From: Strongylocentrotus droebachiensis | Taxonomy: Eukaryota; Echinodermata; Echinoidea; Camarodonta; Strongylocentrotidae | Direction of reading: 5' to 3' | Length of the DNA: 64,000 nucleotides | NCBI GenBank assembly: GCA_035222895.1 | Contig: JAVYIG010000599.1 | Span: 310,001-374,000, forward strand | Part shown: piece after piece, positions 37,601 through 52,600 of the stretch | Numbering within the stretch: the stretch's first letter is position 1 | How the letters are laid out: the number at the start of each line of letters is the position of its first letter | Notes under the pieces: generated by a model | Seen by the model: the letters and a program-made list of their open reading frames with translations, nothing else | Told to the model about the DNA's origin: nothing | The model's database searches: none | Position numbers and translations under genes: made by a program

Positions 37601-40600
37601 TGTATCTCTATTTATCTCTCTCTCTATGTATCTCTATTTCTCTCTCTTTCTCTCTTTTCTCTCTCTCTTTCTCTTTCTCTCTCTCTTTCTCTCTTTTCTC
37701 TCTTTTCTCTCTCTTTCTCTCTCTTTCTCTCTTTCTCTCTTTCTCTCTTTCTCTTTCTCTCTCTTCTTATTTTCTTTTGCCAAAAGCAGTATGTTTGTTC
37801 ATACATGTACAGTATATTAACATTGATTATCCTGTCAGAAAACATTTCATCACAGGGCTTTATAAAAACAACAACAACAAAAATACCTGTAGGCCTAGAA
37901 AGAAAGCAAGCAATGATGTTTTAATACAATTAAAATTATTTTAATTGCTTTGCAAGTTTAAATGTCTGATGCTGTAATAATAACCTTGCTACGTCCTGTG
38001 TATGGTGAAGCATTGATATGAAATTTTTTCCTTGCTCCCTACATGTACCCTCTTTTTAAATTGTCTTGTTGCTTGTTTGTTTGTTTATTTATGTATTTTT
38101 TTATCAGTTCAAACAGTTTTAACACTCTGTGCAGCAGGGCCCAGAAGTTATTACAGAATAAATGAATAAAGAATGTATGTATATATTATGTACAAATATT
38201 GTAGTAGTAATAATTTTTGCTTGTACAATTTTTGTCTGTCCATTTTTTTTTTAAATGGCAGCAGTTTTCCTTGAATTAGCAATGACCAGATTATTACTCA
38301 TCACATTATTTTCATTTGTTTCTACACATTGTGCATGTGTGTACTGTGTAAAATTGTTTGTGTCATTCTAACCTACAATGAATTGCTGTAATAACTAACT
38401 CTTCTCCAAGACAAAAAAATAATTGTTTGTTTCCTTTTGGAAGCCTCTATTAACCTTGACCAACTCCTGCTCTGAGGGACAGAAGGACGCCCGGTCATGG
38501 CTCGTCTTGCTCTCCGACATATTTTTATCATAGAAATTATACCTGATTTTGACCTCAACCTCCTTCTCTTGTATTAGAGCTTTCCTTTCATGTCACAAAG
38601 AATTGACAGGTTTGAAAGAGGGAAGGAGAATGACGACTGTTGGCGCCAGCGTGAATAGAAGGAGAATACTTCGGGCTGCCAATTTGAAGTTCAAGTAACG
38701 AGGGTCTCTGGACAGATCCCAAATAGTGTACCCGAACGTCGTACTATGGAATTATACATTCATACATTGTATGTCTGTCCCATACACCCAGTTCCAGGGC
38801 CATGTGTTAATAAATGTTTGTGAGAGGTCTCAATTATTTTTTTGATAAAGGAAATAAGGGGTGTTCCTAGATAATTCTCTCGAAGAGCATTTCTCTAGAC
38901 ACTTATATAGAAGTTTTTAATTTTTTTAACAGATTATTTTTATAGCTTGTTTTGTAAATGCAATCTTCTTAACTTTTTTGTTTGTTTTTGTTTTGGTGAA
39001 CCATTGTCAATACACCTCTTCATACCGGTCAAACTCCTTGTAGATTCGAGGTCACTACTTGGCCAAGCTTGACCCCTTGAACATCTCTTCTGCAACGACA
39101 GGTAGCCTGCCGGATATTGTTGCCGCTGGTCATCCTACATTAGGACTAGGTAAACCGATGGACACTGTCCTACATGGATGGAAGAAGCCATTTTGATTTT
39201 CAGAATGGCTAGTAAGGGTGTTGCAACAGAATGGATACAATTCAAACAATTTCTTTCAAAAATATCCTTACCTTTCTGTCCCATACACCCAGTTCCAGGG
39301 CTGTGTGTTAACAAATGTTTGTGAGAGGTCTCAATTATTTTTTTGATAAAGGAAATAAGGGGTGTTCCTAGATAATTCTCTCGAAGAGCATTTCTCTAGA
39401 CACTTATATAGAAGTTTTTAATTTTTTTAACAGATTATTTTTATAGCTTGTTTTGTAAATGCAATCTTCTTAACTTTTTTGTTTGTTTTTGTTTTGGTGA
39501 ACCATTGTCAATACACCTCTTCATACCGGTCAAACTCCTTGTAGATTCGAGGTCACTACTTGGCCAAGCTTGACCCCTTGAACATCTCTTCTGCAACGAC
39601 AGGTAGCCTGCCGGATATTGTTGCCGCTGGTCATCCTACATTAGGACTAGGTAAACCGATGGACACTGTCCTACATGGATGGAAGAAGCCATTTTGATTT
39701 TCAGAATGGCTAGTAAGGGTGTTGCAACAGAATGGATACAATTCAAACAATTTCTTTCAAAAATATCCTTACATTTTCATGTCTCCCCATATCCCCATCC
39801 TGATCAGTAAAATTGATTTTCTTCTAGATGATACACTCTGTATTACCAGTCGACTCATAAAAGACGGTTAACAGATTTTTGTAAAAGCGGAGCCCTTTTG
39901 CCTTATACAAATCAGAGTCTGATGCCTCAATAAATCTCTGCATGTTGGACCAAAATCTTGGCTTTTGAAGGTCAGAGAGAATTTCTCTTCTTACACTGTT
40001 TACATGTACATGTAGGTGAAACCTTCTACCTTAGGTTGTGATAATTTGTTTAACCCTCATCGTCATGGTCGGGTCTTGCTTGTTTACTTGATTGATTTTG
40101 AGTTGCCACGAACTTAGCACCTTTTGAATCGATGATTGCTCTGATGTACCATGTACCTTTTGACTCAATCAAAGAAAGATGTGCACTCTATGTGTACATT
40201 ATGTTTATGATTGTTTTGAGTTGTCATGAACTGAAAACTATCTAGATCTGACAATGCTTTTGTTCTAACTATAAAATGGAGCTTCCTGGAATTGTCCATG
40301 GATATCCTCTATCCTGGTGAGTAAGTTCATATCTCGATCGGATATAAGGAAGTGTTTTACTGCATTGTCATTGAAGCCAACGCTCTTTGGAAATACATGT
40401 AGGTGAAAGAACTATCAAGTTCAAAGTACTGAAACAGAGATATCATTGCCCATATAAAATACAATTAAACTAAACTTATGTACTTAGTCCATTTTCATGT
40501 TTTATCTACGGTACATGTACAGTACATTGTATGCCAAGAGTCAACCTCGTTACAACAGTCTGTGATTCTGTGACTTAAACTAATATTAAAAATGAATTAC

Positions 40601-43600
40601 GGCGTGAAAATATGCATTGAAAGATGATATATACAGAAGGGTTTGATTTAAGGGATAGGAATGGGAGGAGGGTCAGAGAAGATAAAGAGGAAGAGGAGGA
40701 GGAGGGGTAGAGAGGAAGAGTTACATGTCAACGAGCAGAGGAGGAGGGAAGGGGAGGAGATAGAAAGAAAATATGAAGAAGTGGTAGTCTGACATTTGCT
40801 TTAAGCATCTTAGATTTGCTTCAAGCGCAGCTAAGATATGGGATGAGGTTGGGCTTGCAAAATTGGGATTATACATGTTCATGTATATGTAGGTAAGGAT
40901 GATTAGGGTTGGTTTCAGGTTGAATTTCAAGAACCTTTATTATTTGGGGTAAGAAATTGACTACAGGGCACTTGTTGCTTAAGTATTTATCATACAGCTA
41001 AAAAAATCAAAAAATAAGGAGACAACAAATGGTACACTGTACGCTCGAATAAAGAATAAAGTGGTTAATATGAGAAAGGAAAGAAACAAAAAGGAAGAGA
41101 TGTCTAAAAGTAGACATGGCTGTAAATGTCATCCTCTGTCGTTCTGAATAGCGAACAGACGTCGCCGGAAGGAGATTCGCTGGCATCGGTAGAAAATCCA
41201 CCTGTCTTCCTAGAGGCTGTTTGATTGGACGAGAAGTGACTTCCTCGTCTTCGTCTTGAAAGCATTTTTGATTAAGGTTCATTAGACCAGACTTGTATTG
41301 ATCCAGTCGTAGCCTGAATCCCAGGCCTTTTTCAGATTAATCCTTAGCAGTACAGAAATCTTTAAAGGTTTCAATGAATCAGTTTTTCCTCCTCAAATTG
41401 ACAACAGTTATTCATATTTTCTACTCTTTCATAGTTGAAAAATAAAATATATAAATCAAATGGAACAATGTACATCAAAATTACGTTAGAGAAACATCAA
41501 GAAATTGCCAATTTGAAGAAAATGTCATTTTGAAGAAAATAATAGTGATTGTAGATTGTGCATTGCCAATTTAAAGACATCAGTTATTATTTTTGATTAA
41601 GCTACTCTTATTCATGAACAGCACAATGTACTGCAGCAGATTTGGACTCAAGTTTTCTAGTGATTCTTGCAATATCTACTGGTGTATAATTTGTAATTCA
41701 CAGCTTTTTGGATCATAAGATGAAAAGAAAAAAAAATCACTAATTGCTTTGAGACTCCCAAGTGCTCTAGGTCAAAAAGAAGGTTAAATTTGGGGAAGGT
41801 GAACAATTATTTGTGTGACCTTTTTCATTCATTTTATGTTGGTGTGGAAGGATATCGAAGGAAGAAAAAAAATGTCTCCTAAAATGGATACTCTTCCGAT
41901 GCTCTCATATTTGAAATATAAAAGGAGATGCTTGAAGTGTATGGGCCAAACTTTCATGTCTCATATGTTTGTGTAGTCCCATGTACCTATTTCTTTGTGT
42001 AGTGCTTGGGATTTTCAGCAAGACTATCAACCACTGGAGTACTGGTCATGTGATTTCATTAGGAAAGAAATGGGAAGCAATTGGGAAAGGGCTGATTATG
42101 TACACATAGTACACAAGATTGGATGTGTACTGTGAGGTTGTGGCACGATCAAAATAAATGAAGAGACTCAATTTTGCTGAAAATCACTCGCACTGCACAC
42201 AGAAATAGATTTATGGGACTACATGTACAATATTCTTGTGGCATGAAGGTTGGGTCAAAACATATCAGCCTTTTCTTGGCATATTTTGATTTTGAATACA
42301 TGTACAACAGCAATTGAAGAGCAGTCTTAGGGGATATTCGTTCTGTGATGTTCTTCCAAAATGACATAAACAGAATGAAAAACTTCAAAAATATTTTCAT
42401 TTTCCCAGAAATTCACCTTATTGTTAGACATTAAAAAAAAAAAAAATAGAATTGGGTTTCAAAACATAGACAAAATAAATGACATTGAACAAAGATGAAT
42501 AATTGATGTGAGATAATAATTAAACAAGTGGAGGACATAATGGGGAATATACTGGAGTTCCATACAGGTACCAGTATATTTTCTACCAAATTAACAAACA
42601 ATGTAATTTTAATTGAATTTGTGATATAACATCAAGATAATACAATTGTATATGCCTGCGTAATTTGCTTGTCGATTAAAGTTGATAAAATTTTAGTTAT
42701 ACCTGCTGAATTCTTTTTTTTTTCCCTCTTTTTTTTAAAGATGGAGAAAGGGGAAGAATGAGATAGAAATACAAATTAGATCCAGCATTTAAATAAAATG
42801 TTGAAGATAATTGGAAGAAGGAAAGGAAAATTAAAAAAATGAAGTCCACTTTTACTTGTAAATGTACATGTACACTATCTCCGTAATCTTTAATCTTTTC
42901 CTTTAAATGCTTAAAACTGGATGACAGTCAAAACAACCGACAGTGAAAACAAATCTGTTTAAAAGCTCTGGGATGAGACTAGTCTCGTCTCCTACTTAAG
43001 TTAAAGTGTAGCTCTCAGTCTGGAAATTGGAAATCAAATTAACCTTTTAATGCCAATTTGGAATGGAAATTTATTGACCGACTTATTATTCCATTGAGCT
43101 TGAATGATGCCGTGTTTTAAACCAGTATTCAATTGAAGTCAAGATAAGATGATGGAGTGCAATTTGATAAAATTCTAGGCCAGGGCATTTCATTATATGG
43201 GTATGAAGACTGGAGAACAATACTAGGAAAAGAATCTTTATTTTCAACTGATATTTTAAAAATATTTCTCTTATAAAGAAACCGTGGGGTTCTCCCCTGC
43301 ATTAACTGTTCATTGTAGAGATCATGATCATACAATTGAAATTTGAAAATGTTGACTTCCTCTTTCGATTTTGTGTGTTCTTTGGTAAATTGAAATTGAA
43401 ATTCAGTTTATTTTTACTGGTGTAAGTTTACAAGTCAATTTACAAAGAGAGATGATCATAAATCATAGACAATTACAGGAATGGTTGAGTTATATACTGC
43501 AAAACAGAATCATGATAGCTTTAAGCGGGTAGGATACATGATAATCAATTTTATTTGACGAGAAAACCGACAGAATGAAAGAATAGAAGTACTTGGGGAA

Positions 43601-46600
43601 ATGCCCTTCTTTTTCCAAACACAGGAATTACAATATCAGTAATGTCGTTATGTAAGATTAATCTGCTTTTACTGGTCTGTGGGGAGATTCAGAGAGCCAT
43701 TGTTGGGGAAAATTAAATCTACTGCCTAAGTTGAATGGATATGAACGATGCACATACAAAATTGATTATGAATACATCCAAGGGACTAAAGATTATTAGA
43801 TTTTTTCAATGGAATGAGCCAACAAGTTAATTGATTTTTGTTTACGTTTTTCATTTAAAAAATAAGCGTAGGTTTAACGAGTGGGAGAGTAGACATCCCT
43901 TCGCATTTTATTAATTTGTCATTGAAACATTTTTTTCTATAAGGGATGTTTGTTTCAGTATTAATAGAAGCAAAAATCTAAAACAAATATAAAGCAGAGT
44001 TAGACGTTAGGTTCAAGGTCTCCTTATATATGACTCGGGCTCTAGTTTTAGATAAATGTTGTATTAAACCCATTGTTATTTTTAATTTTTTCAATCAAGG
44101 CTAATTTTTTCTATTTACATATTGTCAAAAAGGAGACAGAGGGCGAAACCACTCCAACCCAATGTTTGTTATGTTTTTAATCACCGAAGGCCCTTTTTTT
44201 TTTACTGTTTTAAAATAACTTTGAATCCACTCAACCCCCCCCCCCCACAATAGTTCCTTTTTTGTTATCACCAAAGTCATCCACCCCCATCTTACATTCC
44301 TAAAAACATTCAATTATTATATTTAGTTCCTGAATGTGAGTAGTATTGACTAAAGCATTGACACATTTTATTGCAATGACGAACCTTCGTCATTGCCTTG
44401 TTTTCGTTCACATTCTGCCCCATTAATATTCTCCTCCTTATAATTATATTCCTCGTAAGAAAATCGCATTCGTTTTACACATGGCGCTTGTGATTCCTAG
44501 TTAGGTGCTTTCCTCATGTCCTTTTCATTTCAAATTTCATAGGCATAGTCTCTAGCATCTCATCAAGGTCACCTACTTTTTCGATTTTCTTTAAGGCCTT
44601 TCTATCTTCCTTCCTATCTCCACTATCCTAGATCCTACACATTTCTAACAAATTTCTCTAGATAGTCTAAGAGATGTTCTTTCATCTGCGACGTATAACC
44701 TGACCTTCAAAATGCCATCTTCGTACTCAAAATTCAAATCTGAAACTGACTGCGTCAAAAATCTCTCAAATTCTTAAAAAATGGACCCCTAAAAATCTAA
44801 AACTGCCATAACTTTCTCATATAAATTCCGTTTTGTGTTTAAATCTCACATTATCCTTATCTCATAATTGCACATAGCCATGCCAAATTTCATGCTCCAA
44901 TGACTATGCAAAACATAAATAGCGCCCTCTAAAGTTCTGGGAATTGGCTTTTTCTCTGTGGCCGTATCTCCATAATGGCTTGGCAAACCCGTACCCTTTT
45001 TTGGATTTAGATACTTGAAGATATGCCCTTTCCAGCCATATACAAAATTATATACCCTATAACTGACCAAATATGAGAAAATTGCCCTCCAAATTCGCCA
45101 TTTTCAAGAAAATTGAGAAATAACTTCAACTTGCTCTAAACCGGCGATCTTTATACCTACATCAATGAAACTTGGCAGACACATGTATCCATATACGTGA
45201 CAACTGTCTGCTAAGTTTGGTAAATTGTAATGCCCTATTCGCCAAGTTATCGCCAAAAATGATGAATTTACTATGCTTTACGTATTAGCGCGTTTGATGA
45301 GTGCAGTACGTTTTGCGCAGATGACAATGGTGTCAAACTGACCGCACTGAAGTGCCCTTTCGAATGATACCAAGTATGGTATATGTTCACGCACAAAATT
45401 GTGAGTAAATCACATTTGAACAAGTACGAATTCCGCCGAGTTTCCATGACGTCATTTGTTAAGACTGTTATTCGGTTGTGTTAGTATGGGCGGCCGTTCG
45501 TGCCAAAGCACGCGTCGTAACATGTTCATCATGCACCAAGTCATATTGGTTTTGCACGCAGTGCTTGCGAGCCCTTTCTAGATCCCTTCCTCTACTCCAA
45601 TTCCCTTCAAAATTCGTAGGCGTAGTCTCTAGCATTCCTTCAAGGTCACTAAATTCTTCGTTCTCCGGAAACCCTCATGCGTGACCGTCCAGGCACCAAT
45701 TTTTCCGTTTCGGGCCGTTTTGGTGACCTTTCTTTTGCCCTAACTATCTCCACTATCACAGAAGCTACAGACTTCTTTCATATTGCTCTGGATAGTCCGA
45801 GAGTAGCTCCTTCGTTTGACACGTAGAAACATGGCATCATTGCACGCACATCGTTGTGACACGATTGCATTTCTAGTTTACCTTCATGCTGTTTTGATAT
45901 CATGAAAAGATATAATGCATTTCCACATGACTTAATTTTATTTGAACCAGACTTCACAAAAACATGTTGTTTTTTCTGAAATTTGTTTAAAGAAGAACTT
46001 GGCAAAACATGAAGTAGACATTGCATATCCAATATTGGATTTAGATACATGTATATTGTGTATGATACAGTTCAGCAGATTGCAGACTATAAACATAGTT
46101 GCCAAAAATAGCTTATGCCTGACTTAACTTTAAACAAATATTTGTTTATGCTTGTCATGAAATCATCTTTACATGAAATACAATTTATATTCTTGACAAC
46201 TTTTGCTCAGAGTTGTTGGTGATTCCCTGGATGTAGTGCATTTCAGTCCATTATCTGATGAAAATAACAACAGCTACCAAAAAACAACAACAAATGAATA
46301 AAGGTGAATATGAAAACAGAAACAACAACAAAGCAAACAAGAAAAAAAAAGCAACTGAAAGCATCTTCTTTGTAAACAGTCAATTGTCCAATAATTATTT
46401 GGGAAAGTTCGTAAAAGTGCCTCTGTTTCATTTTCTCCAACAGTATGACAAATAGTTTGCCAGATAACAAAATTTAAAAAATTCAGGGGAAGGGAGTTCT
46501 TACTTTCTTTGCCTTGTTTACACAGACATGTACCTTGTTGCAAAATAAGACATTGCTTCATTTTAATTCTTATTTACTCCTTTGAATTTTAAGATAGTCT

Positions 46601-49600
46601 CAAAATAAGCATTAGCCAACTCAATTTAATTTGTCCTTCCGGCATTCTCAAAGTGAAGCGGCGGAAAACTGTTTGTATTGGAGAGACTTATCCCTTCGCA
46701 GGTTCCCGTTTATGAAATCGGACTATTGAATTAGGATATGCTGATTGTTAATTAACCTTTCGCCATTCGATTGTTATGCTTTCATGCGATATTCATTACG
46801 TCTGCAGCCTTTTAAATATGTACATCGTCTGTCTCTGAGCATCGCCATTTAAAGCCTGTTCACACTTTTGGACATGTATTCGAAAATCGTATAAAGAATC
46901 ATTGTATAGCAAACGGAGGGTACAGGCAAGATAGCAACATCGTTTAAAGAAGCGTTGTATAAATACACTGGTTTTGACAAGGTTAGTTGACATGACAGCT
47001 GGCCGATCATGAGTACGCAATCATGGTAAACCCTGCCCAGTTATACGATTTTTTTTGTACGAAATGACGGTCAGACTAAAACTGGATGCAGTTTCTTTAT
47101 CAAGTTTTTCGTTTGAAAATTCAAGACTTTAATATTTTCACTATCATTTTATAAAGAAATAATTATAGGTTTGAAGTTTTGATGATGATATCAACATAAT
47201 ATAGCAAGCCCTTATTAACCTGGTGCTTTGCTTCATTATTATAGAATAAACAAACAGAAAATTGATCCTTCACTGTTTTTGTCTTGTGAATATTTCCCTA
47301 CAATGTGTATAATCAATAGTCCGTCTATTGATATGCCTTTGAGCTCCTGGACAACTCCAGGGACCTCTTTTAGGTGCCTGGGCATTGTTTCACGAAACTG
47401 TCACAAGTACAACTTCAGGACATCCCATTGAAACGCCTGTTAAGTATAATACGCATGTGTTTCAATGGGTTGTCATTGAACTTGTACTTATGATGGTTTC
47501 GTGAAACAATACCCTAGAGCCTACCTACAAATGTACCGTAGTACATACTTGTACAGTGGTACAGTTTAGGCCTGCTTCCTCGACAGTCATCAATCATATT
47601 ATGAGTGTAGAAAAAAAAAGATTTTCAAGCATTCAGCGTGACCATGCATGACCGGTACATGTAGCTTATGTTTGTAGGCTTGTCATCCACGTGTCAGCAG
47701 CAAATGGCTGACAGCGCACTTATTAAACCCTGTCTATTTAGCTAGTGAGAACCCTACACCATGTGCCTTATTATTCAGGTGAGGCTGCCCCGGTGCCTGG
47801 GGCTTCCATGATCATGTACATGTATGCGGTGAGGTGAGAAAGCCCAATCAATTACTGCCGAGTCCATCGATATACACAGCACACGTCTGCCTCCAGTGTA
47901 CGACACCCTCCTATTACGGCAGCACATGTACATGAGGAATGACCCACGTTGGTTCAACATAGATTTTTCTAGACTGAGGTGTGCGTGCATGCTTGCCCTA
48001 TCAAATGTTATCCCTACGGATAACCCACACCCTCTTCCCAGAGTTCCTTTCCGAAGCCTCTGTCTAAGGGTATGTTTATGCTCAACTTTTTCTGGCCAGA
48101 ATCGGGCATCTGTTACGCGTTTAGTTCAAAACACGGTTGCGTCCTTTCTCATTTTTGTAGAATCACCGAAAAACGGCAATCATCGGCGATGCTGCAAAAT
48201 CAGCGATTCTGGGAAGCATCAACGCACAATCATTTTGTAAACGCGTTTAAATGGGGTCAACGCACTGACAGTGGGTCTACATAGCATGCGCAGTGCACGT
48301 TTGCGAATCCAGTTGCAAGGCCACCCAGCTAGATTTGCCTGGAGGAGCCAGAGAAGTGAGCATAAACAGTACCTTGTGGAACTGCGATTATGATGAGCTT
48401 TTCAGATCGCTCATTCTACCTTCAAAATCAAGCATAAACGCACCCTTTAACAGTTTGTTGTACTCTAAGCATTGAATAATGGTAGAACTTCATTGCAACA
48501 GGTTAATAGAGGTTAATTAGGGGTGACCACATTCTTGACATGTGAGGTAGTTAAGATTTAAAGGGGAAAGTCCCCCCTGGTGTAAAGTTGGACTTAACAA
48601 AGGCAAACACAAGCGGAAACATGAGATAAAGAGAAATTATGACAACATTCTTGGCATCTGTGGTGGCAAAGATTTAAAGGGGAAGTCCCCCCTGGTGTAA
48701 AATTAGACTTAAGAAAAACGAAAAGAGGCACAAATTAAATAAATTCAATGTAAGGATGAAGCTGTGATCAATCAAATGCCAATTAGCAATTGTTTGATCT
48801 CCTTTGTGTGCAGCTTTTTATTTTATTTCTCTTGTCGTTTATATATACCGGTATTCATAACTTTTCACTTTTCCTTAAAGAAAACATTTTTTTATGTACC
48901 GTACTAGAAAATTGTGTATTAATTCCTACACATGTACCCCTATGTGAAAGAGATCTACTCATGTTCAAAACAAATGGACCGCTACTTACAAGGGGGATCA
49001 TAGAGTTGCCAAATTGATCATTTACAACTTCAAAATTGGCAACTTTCTTACATGTATCATGGTTCATATTTTCCTCTAGCTTTCAGTGATCTATTTCTAT
49101 CATTGCTCTACTTTATTAAAACCAGCTTGTTATTGGGGTCAACTACCTCTTGAAATGCCAATTCCAGTGTTGCCAAGTGTCTTCACAATAGTGAGGAAAT
49201 ACAGTTTGGTCCAATTTAAAAAGGTCTTTCACTTTCTCACACAAACTCTGTTTTGATTTGTTAGCTATTGTAATGTATTTCAAAGTGATTTTCAAGAGGT
49301 CACATGATTGTTCCCAGCGCTATCGCAAAGCGGTATGTGTCAAATCATTTTTTGTCCGTCTTTGATCCGGTTTGACATTAGTTATAAATGTTTTACCAAG
49401 TTTGAAAGCCATTCAGATGAAATCTTTTGGACAAAATTTGACAGGAGGTTATGGAGAAGCATGGGAGGAAATAATTGATAATCAAGGAAATTACAAAAAT
49501 CTTTCTAACTCAAGATAGAAGGGAATGAAAGAAAAATGTTTGACCCAGTGGCCTTTGCTAACATGATATGCCTCCAATTAGTTGGCCTAATTGAAATACA

Positions 49601-52600
49601 TGTTGACTGAGGTTTAAGACATCTATTAGGTTGTAACTAAACCTATATTTATGGTACATTTAAGTACTTATTAATATAAAACTTATTAACTATTTATGAA
49701 CACTTAATTATACATTTTTCACCAAAAGGATTTTAGAAATTTCATAGATTTGTAGTCTTGAATATTTAACTATCGATATTTTTAAATCTGCAAGAACTTA
49801 AGTTTCATTATCAGAAGGCTTTATTAATTGTACCTTTAATCTTCCCATGTATTTCACACCTGTGTTTACATAAAATGTAGGCCACCGCTGACCTTCTTTC
49901 GGCCATGCTTTAGCCAATGAGGTCCTCATACATGTACCGGTATGTACATGTACATGTATATTTAGCATGTCAAGACCACCAGCTGTTGTGGAAAGCAAAC
50001 GCTTGAACCATGGTAAAGTATATCTGTAGGTGACAGATCTATGCATTACGTAGGTTGCAACCATTGGTGTATAATTATTGATAGAGTAATGTCTTGGTGC
50101 TGTCTGCGAAAGATGTTTAGCACACAGTATCAGATTGTGTAGGATAATCCAACGACAATGGCTGCACGCCTTTCTGTCGTTAATTAACGCACCTATCCAA
50201 ATCTTAACATCAGCATTGGATCTGACACTAAATCTACACCCTAAACCCGACTTAAAACATAAACTGCAAGCATAACCCAAGCCTTCATTCTCTAATCTCT
50301 ATCATTGACGACAACCGAAGGGAGCAAATGTTGCTGGAGAAAAGAAAATGTCGGATCACCCGTTTGCTGTCGTGCAACCGTTTCATAAGATATGTCTCTG
50401 ATATTATGATAAGGAGCTCTCAATAACATTGAAATTGATATCACACCTGAAACGGGCATTAACAGATTTATCCACAAATCATTTTGTACAAGACATCATC
50501 AAATATGAATTGTATCTCTGATATGTACATGCGCTGTCAACGTGTCTGGTTTTTAAGTTTTCTTTGTGTAGTACATGTTCCTTTCGTGCTGTCACTGGAC
50601 ATTACTGAGTATTGCATTTTGTATTTGATTGATGTTGACACGTACAGTAGTAATTACCAGAGACTAGACTTAAATATGTACCGAGCACTTCAGAGTACAG
50701 ATATCATATTTGTAATTAACATGAAATTCTGTAATTACTGGTATCGAGTTTGTTTACTTCATGCTCTTTGTTTTCTATGAAAATCAAACATTATCACTTT
50801 ATTTATTTACTGGTACATGTTAAGCATTCTTGAGAGGTTAAAATGTACCTAGTACCATGCTGTACTAGACAGAAATGGAACTTTGATATGAACATGTAAG
50901 TTTGAGATTACTATAATCTTTTCATTGTACAGTACATGCATGTTTTGTCTATACTCTGAAAATGAAAATTTTGCATTTAGTAAGTGATTAATTTTGAGCA
51001 AACACAAAGAGTAGGCCTATGATACTTTACATACATTCAAACCTGCTTTAGCGACCATCTGAGTAGAATGACCACCTGACTATAAAGACCACCATTTTTT
51101 GTTTCCCTTGAAAATAGTTTCTCATAGGAACATGTACTAAAGGAACCTGTACATGTAAAGACCACCTGCCTATAACAACCACTTTTCTTCTCTCCAAGTA
51201 GCAGTCTTTATGTACAGGTTTCACTGTTGTAGACAGAAATTGTTTTGACATGTCGTGCCCTTGACATTCAAGGAGCTTCACATGATTCTACTTATTACAT
51301 GTGTGGCATTTAATGAAGATTAGTATATACTTTAATAGCAATGCATACAAGAAACAAAAATTGGTTCGAAACTAAATTGTAATTTTGTGGTTTATTGCAA
51401 TCTCTCCTAATCCTGTTATGTCTGTTTCATCTTGCTTCGTCCTTCAGAAAATTAAAGAGTATTGCATTTTGAAATTGATACTTGTTTTGCAATTAATACT
51501 TGTTTTGCAATCACTGAAGATAAGCATGCATTGAGCAACATGCAATAGATGGATAGAAATCCTATTTTGAAGTTGAATTCTGTTATTGTTATCTTTGTGT
51601 TTTCCCTGATAAATCACTGAATATTGCATTTTGTATTTTATACATTTTGAGTGATCCCTAGAGGGCAATGCACTGTAGATTGAAATCCTGTTTTGAAATT
51701 TAACTGTGACAGCAATGGCTTGTGAACGTTCTTAAAGGTAATTCAAAGTTTTGGTATGGGGTCATGAATTTGGTTCAAATGAACATATTGGAAACATATG
51801 CGATCCTACAATATTCAGTGATCGTCGTCGCGGTCGAAATCGAGTCTTAAGTTATAAAATTATAAATAATAATCACTTTATGTTGTATAGCTCCCTCTCA
51901 AGGTCAAGATATTAATTAAGCTATAAAACAATGTTTCTTGACTGATATCGACCGACTTGCTATTCCCGTTCGCAAATTATATACCACAACTACATATTCT
52001 GAGATTTTCAAGGTCGCAGCTACCATAGCACGGCCGTAGGAGCTATTTGAAATTTATCAAAATTTACCAGGAGCACCGGTAAATCTTTATATTCAATTTT
52101 TCTCGAAAACAGAAGCGTTTTAGGGGCTAAAGTTTATAGTGCTTTTATGACATCCACAGGGGCATCCAAAAATATCAAAATTGTAAAGAATCACTATCCA
52201 CCCATTTTTCAAAATTTCCCAAAACTTTGTAATACCTTTAAGTATAATTTTGTAGTTATTGTTATCCTGATCATGTGTTCACATCTTGCCCTGATAAAAG
52301 AAAAATAATTCAGATTTGAGTGTTATCTAGTGTTTTGAATATTTTTATGTCCTTATCATTATTACAAGTATGCAACAGTATTTTGTTGAAAAGATCAATT
52401 TTTATCATATTTTCTTAATACAAGGTGTTATCATATTTTCTCTCTCATTTGATTTCATTGCATGCATGCAAATACATATTTTTAGAATTTTCTTCATGTT
52501 TAATATGAATTTTGATGACTCATTTTTGTTATCAATTCCATTTTGATATCCTTTTCCTTGTTTAAAAATATGGATATTAAGCTGTACTTCAATATTCATC

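Larger units (their letters stand above)
38775..39771 (+). repeat. 501-bp tandem duplication containing OGDH exon 3A
   Basis: Units 38775-39275 and 39276-39771 are in direct orientation and nearly identical. The only differences noticed are a few bases near the start (CCATGTGTTAATAAATG versus CTGTGTGTTAACAAATG). Exon, splice sites and flanking intron are copied together. Confidence 0.95.

Noticed and set aside
37600-37944. Leu/Ser-rich and Arg/Glu-rich frames
   Set aside because: These are translations of a CT-rich microsatellite with no splice or homology support.
49798-50280. 160-codon minus-strand frame
   Set aside because: Composition looks like chance: Cys, His and Ile scattered, no domain, no splice context, and it overlaps TACATGTA-type repeats.
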